From Gammaproteobacteria bacterium (GTDB lineage Bacteria > Pseudomonadota > Gammaproteobacteria > Steroidobacterales > SZUA-146), in contig JABDLQ010000070.1 in the NCBI GenBank assembly GCA_013002925.1, positions 1 through 27,717 of the forward strand: DNA of 27,717 nucleotides, in the 5' to 3' direction. The position numbers and the translations under genes are program-made. Every line of letters starts with the position of its first letter. The stretch's first letter is position 1. This document shows, piece by piece, positions 9,171 through 16,818 of the stretch. The notes beneath the pieces are model-generated. The model saw only the letters and a list, made by a program, of their open reading frames with translations, searched no databases and was not told the origin of the DNA.

Positions 9171-9431
9171 ATGATGTCTCACGAAACCCGCGACAACGAT
9201 TTTGATAATACAGTGACCGATGATGAAGGCATGACCGATACATCGGTATTTGATGCGGAAGAGATCGTCCGCAGCATTGAAAATGTAGCCGCCAAACGCA
9301 ACAGTGTCATCGTCGATCCGGGAGTTGAGTCGCGCCGGCGTTTTGAAGCGTTACAGGAAGAGAAACGGCTGAAGGAAGAACTGCGTGATCTGGACGACTA
9401 CGATTTTGACGACGGTGATTTTGACGATTAA
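9171..9431 (+). CDS. Small, very acidic hypothetical protein
   Basis: An 86-residue protein I do not recognise. The first half is rich in Asp, Glu and Thr. A charged helix (about 58-75, RRRFEALQEEKRLKEELRDL) leads into a C-terminal Asp/Phe tail (DDYDFDDGDFDD). There is no signal peptide, membrane segment or cysteine. AGGTG at 9162-9166 is a good ribosome-binding site for the second ATG at 9174 (7 bases) and a tight one for the first at 9171. The 117-bp gap after gspF leaves it open whether it belongs to the gsp transcript. The acidic composition with a clean Shine-Dalgarno supports a real gene, perhaps a cytoplasmic accessory or nucleic-acid-mimicking protein. No function can be assigned. Confidence 0.8.
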   Translation: MMSHETRDNDFDNTVTDDEGMTDTSVFDAEEIVRSIENVAAKRNSVIVDPGVESRRRFEALQEEKRLKEELRDLDDYDFDDGDFDD

Positions 9432-9535
9432 TGTCTGCGGCGCGGCGACGCTGAAACATTCCCAGGGCCACCACAGCCCGGCCGGCCCCGCCCGGTGACC
9501 GCTTGTTTGTCGCCACCAGGCTGTTACAGACACAT

Positions 9536-12500
9536 TTAATGAAAATCTCTGGAAGGTGCAGTCAGTCGACCAAGCCGTGCTGAGTCATCATGCAGAGAAT
9601 GTGCGATCAGATGTAACACGCCTCCCTGCTGCTGAGTTTCACCACAAACCCTTAACAAACGTGATCCCAGCAATGCCCGCCGATCGCGTTCTGCAATTTT
9701 TTTCCACACCACCAGATTGACGTGACCGGTCTCATCTTCCAGCGTCACAAAAGTAACCCCACTGGCAGTGCCGGGCCGCTGACGTGTCACGACCAGTCCC
9801 GCGATTTGCACACGGGTCCCGGCAGGCAAGCCCCATAAAGCCTCTGCGGTATACAGTTGCTCGCGCGCATAGCCGTCACGCAACAACGCCAGCGGATGCT
9901 GGTCAAGACTCAGGCCCAGGTATTCATAATCGGCCACCAGGGTTTCACCCGCAGTCGGTCGATTGAGCAGTGCCTCGCCCTCGGGTATATGGATTTGCGG
10001 CATGAGTGGTGTACCCGGTTCAATCCCGGCCACCTGCCAGCGCGCTTTATGCCGATGTCCGGCAAATTCTTCCAGTGCCCCACCGCTGGCAAGTAACTCC
10101 ATGTCACGCCGGTCCAGCGCAGCGCGACAGGCGGCATCGGCAGCGCTGCAAAACAGACCCTGATGACGAGCCTCTGCCAGCCTGTGTGCCGCCGCTTCTT
10201 TAAAGCCCTTGACCCGCGAAAAACCAAGGCGCAGACACGCCGCACCGTTAGCATCAGCTTCCAAAGAGCAGTCCCAGAAACTGTGGTTTACAGCCACCGG
10301 CAATATGGCAACATCGTGCTGGCGCGCGGCACGCACCAGCTGCGCCGGTGCATAAAAGCCCATCGGCAGGCTGTTGAGCATCGCGCAAAAAAATGCCGCC
10401 GGCTCATAGCGCTTGAGCCAGGCGGACACATAGACAATCAGTGCAAAACTGGCGGAATGGGACTCTGGAAATCCATACTCACCAAAACCCTGAATCTGGC
10501 GAAACACTTTTTCTGCAAAATCCCGGGCATAACCGCGCGCCTGCATGCCGTCGATCAGGCGTTCTTCAAAAGGACCCAGACCACCTTTGCGCTTCCAGGC
10601 TGCCATCGCACGGCGCAGACGATCTGCTTCGCCGGCTGAAAAACCCGCTGCAACCATGGCCAGATGCATCACCTGTTCCTGAAAAATGGGTACGCCCAAT
10701 GTCCGTTCCAGAACCGACTGAATCTCTTTGGAAGGATAGCTCACCGGTTCTTCGCCATTACGACGACGTAAATAAGGATGCACCATGTCGCCCTGAATCG
10801 GACCGGGACGCACAATGGCCACTTCAATGACCAGATCGTAAAAACACTGTGGGCGCAAGCGTGGCAGCATCGCCATTTGCGCACGTGATTCAATCTGAAA
10901 GACGCCGACGGTATCGGCGCGCGAAATCATTTCGTAGACCGCCGGGTCCTCCGCCGGAATGGTCGCCAGTGTCCATTGTTTATTACGAAATTTTTTGATC
11001 AGATCAAAGCTGCGATGTACCGCGGTCAACATACCCAGACCCAGCACATCGACTTTCAGCAAGCCAAGATCATCCAGATCATCCTTGTCCCACTGGATTA
11101 CCGTGCGTTCCGCCATAGCCGCATTTTCGATCGGCACCAGTTCATGCAATGGTCCGCGCGAGATCACAAAACCGCCTACGTGTTGTGAAAGATGTCGTGG
11201 AAACCCCAGAATTTCGCGCACCAGTGCCAGCAACTGCCGGATCATCGGATTTTGCGGATCAAACCCCGCCTCGCGCACACGCTCTTCCCTGATTGTACGT
11301 CCATCCCACCATTGCATGGCGCGCGCCAGGCGATCGGTTTGCAGATCATCGAGCCCCAGCGCCTTACCGACATCACGCATTGCACTGCGCGGGCGATAGC
11401 AGATAACCGTGGCAGTCAATGCAGCACGTTCACGACCGTATTTTTGATAAATATACTGAATGACTTCTTCACGACGCTCATGCTCAAAATCAACATCGAT
11501 GTCCGGTGGCTCGTTCCGCTCTTTGGAAATAAACCGCTCGAACAACATGGCCATGCGCGCCGGGTCAACTTCGGTAATGCCCAAACAAAAACACACGGCT
11601 GAATTGGCCGCCGAGCCCCGCCCCTGACATAAAATGCCCTGCTCTTTGGCAAAGCGGACAATGTCGTAAACGGTTAAGAAATATTTTTCATAGTGCAGTT
11701 CTGCAATGAGCTGCAGTTCATGCTCAATCATATTTCGTACTTTCGTACTGACCCCCTGTGGCCAGCGTTTACGCGCGCCGGCCAGGCTCAGGTGACGCAA
11801 ATACTCCTGCGCGGAGCGGCCTGACGGCACCACTTCATCAGGGTACTCATAGCGCAGCTCATCCAGTGAAAAATTACACTGTGCAGCAATGTGCGCGGTG
11901 TTGTTGAGCAACTCTTCAGGATACAGATGCGCCAGTGCGAGCGGTTTGCGCAAATGGCGCTCACCATTGGCGTACAGGCTAAAACCGGCATGATCGACGG
12001 TCGTGCCCTGCCTGATGGCCGTTACCGTGTCCTGCAATACCCGCCGTGCGCGCACGTGCATGTGTACACCACCGCTGGCAACCAGCGGCAGATTCACTGC
12101 ACCGGCAAAGTCCTGCAGTTGCTGCAGCCGTGCCTGATCGTTACCATTAACGGACAGTTCAACAGCCAGCCACAAACGCTCCGCAAACCGCTCTTTCAGG
12201 CTCTGTGCCTGCGCCGGTAACGGTTTTTTTCCGGGGACCCACAACACTACACAGTGGTCACTGCCAGCGGCAAGCATCCGGCTGTTGATGCGGTATTCAC
12301 CTTTGGCAGCGGCACGCCGGGCGGCCGTGATCAGACCGCATAGCTCGCTGTAACCGGTACGATTTTTGGCAAGCAACACCAGGTGGAATTTATCCTCACA
12401 CGCAAACTCACTGCCAATAATCAGTTTGAGATTGTGTTCTTTGGCCTCCACATGGGCACGCACCACGCCAGCCACCGAACATTCATCCGTCAGCGCCAAT

Positions 12501-12637
12501 GCCGTGTATTTCAGCCGGGCCGCTTGCTGTACCAACTCTTCGGGATGCGACGCACCGCGCAAAAACGTGAAATTACTAATGCAGTGCAGCTCTGCATACT
12601 CTGGAGGGTTTACAGGACTTATAAAATTTGCTGACAT
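9536..12637 (-). CDS. dnaE2: Error-prone DNA polymerase DnaE2 (ImuC)
   Basis: A 1033-residue alpha-type DNA polymerase, the usual DnaE2 length and shorter than replicative DnaE. The N-terminal PHP domain begins ELHCISNFTFLRGASHPEEL. The polymerase active-site pair is present in PPDIDVDFEHERRE (Asp381 and Asp383), with a third Asp in VIQWDKDDLDDLGLLKVDVLGL. Tandem HhH motifs follow, and a C-terminal OB fold (about 925-1000) contains VQIAGLVVTRQRPG and FVTLEDETGHVNLVVW. In the family this is the catalytic polymerase of the ImuA-ImuB-DnaE2 translesion mutasome, acting in SOS-induced mutagenesis. It lies 21 bp downstream of imuB on the same strand and so is co-transcribed. No frameshift or missing catalytic residue is seen. 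Confidence 0.96.
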   Translation of the reverse strand: MSANFISPVNPPEYAELHCISNFTFLRGASHPEELVQQAARLKYTALALTDECSVAGVVRAHVEAKEHNLKLIIGSEFACEDKFHLVLLAKNRTGYSELCGLITAARRAAAKGEYRINSRMLAAGSDHCVVLWVPGKKPLPAQAQSLKERFAERLWLAVELSVNGNDQARLQQLQDFAGAVNLPLVASGGVHMHVRARRVLQDTVTAIRQGTTVDHAGFSLYANGERHLRKPLALAHLYPEELLNNTAHIAAQCNFSLDELRYEYPDEVVPSGRSAQEYLRHLSLAGARKRWPQGVSTKVRNMIEHELQLIAELHYEKYFLTVYDIVRFAKEQGILCQGRGSAANSAVCFCLGITEVDPARMAMLFERFISKERNEPPDIDVDFEHERREEVIQYIYQKYGRERAALTATVICYRPRSAMRDVGKALGLDDLQTDRLARAMQWWDGRTIREERVREAGFDPQNPMIRQLLALVREILGFPRHLSQHVGGFVISRGPLHELVPIENAAMAERTVIQWDKDDLDDLGLLKVDVLGLGMLTAVHRSFDLIKKFRNKQWTLATIPAEDPAVYEMISRADTVGVFQIESRAQMAMLPRLRPQCFYDLVIEVAIVRPGPIQGDMVHPYLRRRNGEEPVSYPSKEIQSVLERTLGVPIFQEQVMHLAMVAAGFSAGEADRLRRAMAAWKRKGGLGPFEERLIDGMQARGYARDFAEKVFRQIQGFGEYGFPESHSASFALIVYVSAWLKRYEPAAFFCAMLNSLPMGFYAPAQLVRAARQHDVAILPVAVNHSFWDCSLEADANGAACLRLGFSRVKGFKEAAAHRLAEARHQGLFCSAADAACRAALDRRDMELLASGGALEEFAGHRHKARWQVAGIEPGTPLMPQIHIPEGEALLNRPTAGETLVADYEYLGLSLDQHPLALLRDGYAREQLYTAEALWGLPAGTRVQIAGLVVTRQRPGTASGVTFVTLEDETGHVNLVVWKKIAERDRRALLGSRLLRVCGETQQQGGVLHLIAHSLHDDSARLGRLTAPSRDFH

Positions 12638-12658
12638 TCCGCCACCGTCGTTGTGCTG

Positions 12659-14350
12659 CTAGGCGAACATACCGTGCAGATACCATGCATAGTGCGTCTG
12701 TTGATCATTCGACGGGTGATGGTTCTTCTGTGCGTCACTTGCCTGATCATCGCTTGCCCACTCATGGTGTGCCCGCTCGCGGTAAATCCACAAACACAGG
12801 CCCTGGGTATTGGTCGCGATAAAGTAATCGCGCGCGACATCCTGACCATCCCACCAACCACTTTCGATACGCTCAGGTCCGTGTACGCGTGTTAATACAC
12901 CATGCCAATGGGGCTTGCCTTGCCGCAACGGCATACGGCAGGGGTCCGACAGCACCCACAACGGCCGCCGACGCTGCTTCCAGGCGTTGCTCGGGGTGCC
13001 TGGTTCGGCATATTTCCAGGCCTGCTCCGGACGGTGTTCAGGCACCAGACACAAACCGGTTACCGCGCGCACGCCCAGCCGTGCGCGTAATTTTTCCACC
13101 AGCTCCGGCCAGTGCACTTCGTGGTGTGCCGCATCGTCAAACAGGTCACCATCGCTGCCAGCCAGGGGATACAACAATCCCGACTCCATGGTGACCGCGA
13201 CTACCGGCTCCGGCAGTTCAAGCTGCTCAAGTTTCTGGTGCAGCAATGAAGCCAGGCGCTGTTCATCACGGCAAACCGCCGCCATGCCAAGTTCCACGAC
13301 GCTGGCCGACGCATCCTGGTGATACAAGCGCACGCGCAATTTCTGGATACCGCTTTGGCGGCCGCACAAAAATCCTGTTAATTCCCTGAGCAACTGTTCA
13401 AGGCCATTAAAAATCATGTCCAGCTTATCCAGCGCAAACAAAAACTCGCGCCTGGCCACATAGCGTTCAGGGGTTTGATAGTTTTCACGCGGATCAGGCG
13501 CTTTGCCAAGTGCCCGATCGAGCTCCGCAAGACGTTGTTTGCCAATACGTCTGGCAAAACCATCGCGCGGCAGACGCAGACAGTCACGCAAACGGTGTAT
13601 GCCCATGCCACGCAAACGCGTCAGTGTGTCCGCAGCCCAGCCTGTGCAGGTCACTGGTAACTCACCAAGCTCGGTATGCAGCTGTGCCGCATCTGCGGCA
13701 ATGTGTCCACTATGGTGCCGACACAGCCACAGCGCTGCGGTAGGCGTTGGCGCAATCGCATGATAATGCTGCAGGCCCAGTGCGTGAATATCCTGCTTCA
13801 GCTTCTGCAGCAGCGCCTGGAGACCGCCGAACAATGCCAGACTGCCTCTGATCTCAAGTAACACGGATTCGGGTGAATGTAGCGACACCATCGGCGTATA
13901 TTTTTTGGCCCAGCCTGCCAGACGCTTGAGCACCTCCTGCTCCTGCGCTTTATTTTGCGCCACCAGTTTGAGCTCCGGAATCAGTGCATAGGCGGCCGAT
14001 AACGCCATACCCGCCTGGATACCACAATCGTTGGCAGCCTGGTTGCAGGCGATCACCACAGAGCGCCCGCCCTCTTCGCTCACTACGGCAAAGGCATGAC
14101 CATCGGTCTGGTTACGGACCTGGTCATGACACAACGCCTCGAGCGGCAAATCATAAAAACGCAATGCCAGCCACAAATGTTCCTGACAAAAATCTGCGGC
14201 CGATGATTCGCAAATAAGCTGGGCCGTATGGGCAGACGAAGTGTGGCCTGATTCAACAGGACCTGGCTCAACAAACCCGGTTTCAACAGGGCCTGCATCA
14301 GCCAGTGCCGCGTCGGTAAATAATGCCAATGATTTGCCCGGCTTGCTCAT
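12659..14350 (-). CDS. imuB: ImuB, inactive Y-family polymerase-like mutasome hub
   Basis: A 563-residue protein. The Y-family homology starts near residue 59 (LWLALRFYDLPLEAL), where the catalytic DxD of a true Y-polymerase is missing. The second acidic site is also replaced (SPESVLLEIRGSLALFGG), as expected for ImuB. HhH and little-finger regions follow. The family bridges DnaE2, ImuA and the beta clamp through a QxxLF-type motif. Here the equivalent position reads DGDLF (400-404), retaining LF but lacking the Gln. The first 57 residues are an extension with a near-repeat (PVETGFVEPGPVESG) not usual for ImuB. The ATG at 14350 lies 20 bp after imuA; an internal start cannot be excluded, but there is no ATG between residue 1 and the conserved domain. 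Confidence 0.93.
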   Translation of the reverse strand: MSKPGKSLALFTDAALADAGPVETGFVEPGPVESGHTSSAHTAQLICESSAADFCQEHLWLALRFYDLPLEALCHDQVRNQTDGHAFAVVSEEGGRSVVIACNQAANDCGIQAGMALSAAYALIPELKLVAQNKAQEQEVLKRLAGWAKKYTPMVSLHSPESVLLEIRGSLALFGGLQALLQKLKQDIHALGLQHYHAIAPTPTAALWLCRHHSGHIAADAAQLHTELGELPVTCTGWAADTLTRLRGMGIHRLRDCLRLPRDGFARRIGKQRLAELDRALGKAPDPRENYQTPERYVARREFLFALDKLDMIFNGLEQLLRELTGFLCGRQSGIQKLRVRLYHQDASASVVELGMAAVCRDEQRLASLLHQKLEQLELPEPVVAVTMESGLLYPLAGSDGDLFDDAAHHEVHWPELVEKLRARLGVRAVTGLCLVPEHRPEQAWKYAEPGTPSNAWKQRRRPLWVLSDPCRMPLRQGKPHWHGVLTRVHGPERIESGWWDGQDVARDYFIATNTQGLCLWIYRERAHHEWASDDQASDAQKNHHPSNDQQTHYAWYLHGMFA

Positions 14351-14370
14351 GACTCATGCCCGCAACGGAC

Positions 14371-15006
14371 TCAGGGGTTCAAAAAATCCGCTGCAATACG
14401 CAACGGTCGCCCGCCACGGCTTTTCAGAAGGTGAAGCGTTTTATGGGTCTGCTCAGACAACAACCGCAAACGCACAGCTGCTGGCGAATGCTGTCGCCGT
14501 GCAGCAGCATCACGAAACACGATGCCCCAGCTATCGCCCTCTTCTGCGGCAAGCTGCAACCGCCGCAGCGATTGCGCATCGGCTTTGGACGCCCACAGCA
14601 ATACTGCTGAACAGGTTCCGCAACGCAGCGCCTGCTCTGCCGCCCACAATACATCCATGCCTTTTTTGGCGTGCACTATCAGCATGCGCGACAGCTTGAT
14701 CCCCCCATCGGCAAGTGCCGGCGCATACGGCACAAATGGCGGTGCGATCCAGCTGACCCAGCGGTGCTGATCTTTGGCACCGTCCGCACTTAACCGCGCC
14801 AGTGCCGGCATCACCAGCTGCAACTCGCCGCTACCGGGCTTATCAATCAGAATTTCTGTCAATGCGGCCCGCGGCCAGCCGCCACCTGGCAAAAACTGAT
14901 CAAGCACTGCATGACCAGTGGCGATATGTGCATCGCGCAAACCTGGTTTCCGGCTACCGCGCCAGAGCTTTCTGTTATCGAGTAATTTTTCCAGTACGTC
15001 ATTCAT
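14371..15006 (-). CDS. imuA: ImuA, translesion synthesis-associated RecA-like protein
   Basis: A 211-residue protein of the ImuA/SulA-like, RecA-fold group that precedes imuB and dnaE2. The conserved N-terminus has LWRGSRKPGLRDAHIATGHAVLDQFLPGGGWPRAALTEIL. Its middle contains WVSWIAPPFVPYAPALADGGI and VLWAAEQALRCGTCSAVLLW. In the family ImuA binds RecA and supports ImuB/DnaE2-dependent lesion bypass. The ATG at 15006 gives the expected length, although no strong Shine-Dalgarno is visible upstream. I found no CTGT-N8-ACAG LexA box in the 469 bp between it and lexA, which is unusual for this operon and is discussed in the findings. Confidence 0.92.
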   Translation of the reverse strand: MNDVLEKLLDNRKLWRGSRKPGLRDAHIATGHAVLDQFLPGGGWPRAALTEILIDKPGSGELQLVMPALARLSADGAKDQHRWVSWIAPPFVPYAPALADGGIKLSRMLIVHAKKGMDVLWAAEQALRCGTCSAVLLWASKADAQSLRRLQLAAEEGDSWGIVFRDAAARRQHSPAAVRLRLLSEQTHKTLHLLKSRGGRPLRIAADFLNP

Positions 15007-15475
15007 TTAAGGTAAAGGTATCCACTGGAAAGCCAACAGGACTTTCCGATTTTGTTACTTACGATAAAACCCGCCCTGATGACACAGATGGGAAAACAGC
15101 CAGAATCAAACTCTCTTCAACACCTGTAAAGACAATAAAAGAACAGCATTAATTTTCTTTACCGTCTGCGTTGTGGCAACGCCCATCAAAAGATCGAACC
15201 TGATGGCTGCTACTGTGGCTGCACCAACCCAAAAACCCGGGGCAGATGGCTGTTCCTGTCGCCACGTCACTGCAAAACAGCTTGACTGTGACCTCTTCTG
15301 CCCGGATTTTGTCAGTGCAAAAAGATAACTCCGGGCTGTTCTTTTCCGATAAACTCAATGCCTGATACTAACCTGCTCTTTTTCAGACATTACACCGCCT
15401 GACATTGACTCGGAGCTCTTTTGTTATAACGGTGGCCCGTAATCCTTTACAGGCCAATGTTCATATGAACAACCG
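15007..15475. other. 469-bp lexA-imuA spacer with no recognised gene
   Basis: The spacer contains a 7-bp inverted repeat GCCCGGA/TCCGGGC at 15300-15306 and 15330-15336 (23-base loop). A stem GCCCGTAA/TTACAGGC lies at 15435-15454 just past the lexA stop, and there is a 12-bp perfect palindrome GTTCATATGAAC at 15459-15470. AACAGC/GCTGTT occurs five times (15095, 15142, 15249, 15276, 15335). A minus-strand frame at 15149-15358 (69 codons) and a plus-strand frame at 15203-15328 exist, but neither is convincing. None of the stems is followed by a U-run, so no intrinsic terminator is called. Confidence 0.6.
15203..15328 (+). CDS. Possible 41-residue Cys-rich peptide (weak candidate)
   Basis: From the ATG at 15203 the plus strand reads a 41-residue peptide with Cys17, Cys19, Cys29 and Cys33 (GCSCRHVTAKQLDCDLFCPDF). 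The frame stays open for about 120 bases upstream, but without a usual start codon, and no Shine-Dalgarno precedes the ATG. The cysteine spacing resembles small metal- or disulfide-binding peptides but fits no family I can name. It is antisense to the expected lexA-imuA read-through. It is more likely chance than gene. Confidence 0.15.
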   Translation: MAATVAAPTQKPGADGCSCRHVTAKQLDCDLFCPDFVSAKR

Positions 15476-16096
15476 TCAATGGTCACGACGTATCACGCCC
15501 ACCACAATGCCTTCGATCACCAGGGATTCAAATTCCAGATCCACTTTGATGGGATCGAAGTCCGGGTTCTCAGGTATCAGCCAGACTTCCTTGCCTTTTT
15601 GTCGGTAACGCTTGACCGTCACTTCATCTTCAAGACGGGCCACCACGATTTGGTTGTGACGCACATCCGGCGTGCGGTGCACCGCGACCAGATCGCCACT
15701 GAAAATGCCCACATCTTTCATGCTCATGCCGTGCACCTGCAACAGGTAATGCGGCTGGGGATGAAACAGCGCCGGGTCAACCTGAAACCGGCCTTCGATA
15801 TGTTCCTGGGCCAGAATCGGGGAACCGGCAGCCACCCTGCCGACCAGCGGCAAGCCCTGTTCTTCACGCATGCCATCGTTGACGGCATCTTTTAGACGGA
15901 TGCCGCGTGATGCACCGGGGATCAGTTCCAGCGCACCCTTTTTCTGCAAGGCTTTTAAATGTTCCTCAGCCGCGTTGGCTGATTTAAAACCCAGGCGCCT
16001 GGCAATCTCGGCACGCGTCGGTGGCATGCCCGTTTCATCAATGATGTCGTAGACCAGCTGCAGGACTTCTTTTTGTCGGGGAGTCAGATCGCGCAT
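15476..16096 (-). CDS. lexA: SOS repressor LexA
   Basis: A 206-residue protein with the complete LexA layout. The N-terminal winged helix-turn-helix covers 1-70 (LTPRQKEVLQLVYDII, PPTRAEIARRLGFKSANAAE). The self-cleavage site Ala90-Gly91 lies in VGRVAAGSP. The catalytic dyad is Ser125 (HGMSMKD) and Lys162 (EVTVKRY). The family represses SOS genes by binding CTGT-N8-ACAG and self-cleaves when RecA filaments form. AAGGG lies 6 bases before the ATG. Two LexA boxes overlap its own promoter, so it is autoregulated. It lies upstream of imuA-imuB-dnaE2 on the same strand. Confidence 0.98.
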   Translation of the reverse strand: MRDLTPRQKEVLQLVYDIIDETGMPPTRAEIARRLGFKSANAAEEHLKALQKKGALELIPGASRGIRLKDAVNDGMREEQGLPLVGRVAAGSPILAQEHIEGRFQVDPALFHPQPHYLLQVHGMSMKDVGIFSGDLVAVHRTPDVRHNQIVVARLEDEVTVKRYRQKGKEVWLIPENPDFDPIKVDLEFESLVIEGIVVGVIRRDH

Positions 16097-16109
16097 GATA
16101 AACCCTTGT

Positions 16110-16125
16110 CTGTATAAATCATCAG
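16110..16125. promoter_or_regulatory. Second LexA box (one mismatch)
   Basis: CTGTATAAATCATCAG matches CTGT-N8-ACAG except for T in place of A at the start of the right half. It begins 19 bp from the start of the perfect box and overlaps the expected lexA transcription start, giving a tandem arrangement like that of E. coli lexA. Confidence 0.75.
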
Positions 16126-16128
16126 TAA

Positions 16129-16144
16129 CTGTATATAATCACAG
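16129..16144. promoter_or_regulatory. LexA (SOS) box, perfect consensus
   Basis: CTGTATATAATCACAG is an exact CTGT-N8-ACAG site 33 bp upstream of the lexA ATG. It covers the -10 of the minus-strand lexA promoter. A TATAAT read on the plus strand (16134-16139) lies inside it, so a divergent plus-strand transcript would also be repressed. Confidence 0.95.
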
Positions 16145-16161
16145 TTACCGGGGTTCGGCAA
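16132..16161 (-). promoter_or_regulatory. lexA promoter
   Basis: On the minus strand TTGCCG (plus coordinates 16156-16161) and TATATA (16132-16137) are 18 bases apart. The -10 lies in the perfect LexA box and the expected start site falls in the second box. This matches autorepression. Confidence 0.6.
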
Positions 16162-16311
16162 GTGTTTTCAGAAAATTTATATAGGCGTATGAATTACAAA
16201 GAAATGATCAGGGCTGCCGGCGTAACCGAAAAGATTGTGATCCCGCTTGAACCCGAAATATCAGAGCGTTACGAACCCGGACCTCCCACGCTTTCAACGT
16301 CGGGAACGGAT

Positions 16312-16818
16312 CTATTCCGCGTCCAGAAAATCCACCAGCTTGCCGCTCGTGCGACGCAGCCTGCCACTGAGCGTCAGGGCAATCTTTAACAGCACGACAT
16401 TGGCAAGCGCAGGCTTTTCTTTGAGAAGATCCTCAAAACGCTCGCCCCACAACACCAGCAAAGTGGTGTCTTCTCCGGCGCGTACAGATGCGGATGCGGG
16501 GTAGCCGTCTATCAGTGAGATTTCACCCATGGCTCTGCCGCGGCCAAGTTTTGCCAGACTGCTGCGTTCTCCGCCAGCTCCTTCTTTTTCGACCAACAGG
16601 GCACCGGCTGAAACAATCCCCAGCAACCGGGAAACGCTGCCCTCATCAATGATGATCGTATCTTTTGGAAAGTGATACTGATCAAAATACACCGCGAGCG
16701 ATTCAAGCTGCCGCCATTCACAATCGCGCAGCCAGCGGCTGGCATCAATCGCCTGCGCTTTATCCACGACAGTTGCGCTATCAGGTAAAATTTTAGCCAG
16801 CGCTTTGTTTTGCTCCAT
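16312..16818 (-). CDS. Stand-alone cyclic-nucleotide-binding-fold protein
   Basis: A 168-residue protein with a single Crp/cNMP-binding beta-roll (about 30-135) and no helix-turn-helix. Visible are FDQYHFPKDTIIIDEGSVS, the glycine turn, and the phosphate-binding cassette MGEISLIDGYPASASVRA (97-114). Glu99 is present, but the cassette Arg that holds the cyclic phosphate in CRP is Ala108. The protein may therefore bind no cyclic nucleotide or a different ligand. The ATG at 16818 is preferred because AGAGG and GGGG lie just upstream. A longer frame to 16929 adds 37 residues unlike the family. It sits upstream of lexA on the same strand but has its own spacing. A regulatory or scaffold role is inference. 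Confidence 0.85.
   Translation of the reverse strand: MEQNKALAKILPDSATVVDKAQAIDASRWLRDCEWRQLESLAVYFDQYHFPKDTIIIDEGSVSRLLGIVSAGALLVEKEGAGGERSSLAKLGRGRAMGEISLIDGYPASASVRAGEDTTLLVLWGERFEDLLKEKPALANVVLLKIALTLSGRLRRTSGKLVDFLDAE

Noticed and set aside
10163..10639. 158-codon plus-strand frame opposite dnaE2
   Set aside because: Antisense shadow within a fully conserved polymerase gene; its sequence is Arg/His/Cys-rich and unlike a protein family.
15025..15039. LexA-like element CTG...CAG upstream of imuA
   Set aside because: The two half-sites are nine bases apart instead of the ten required between CTG and CAG, and the outer T and A are not both in register, so it is not a valid SOS box.
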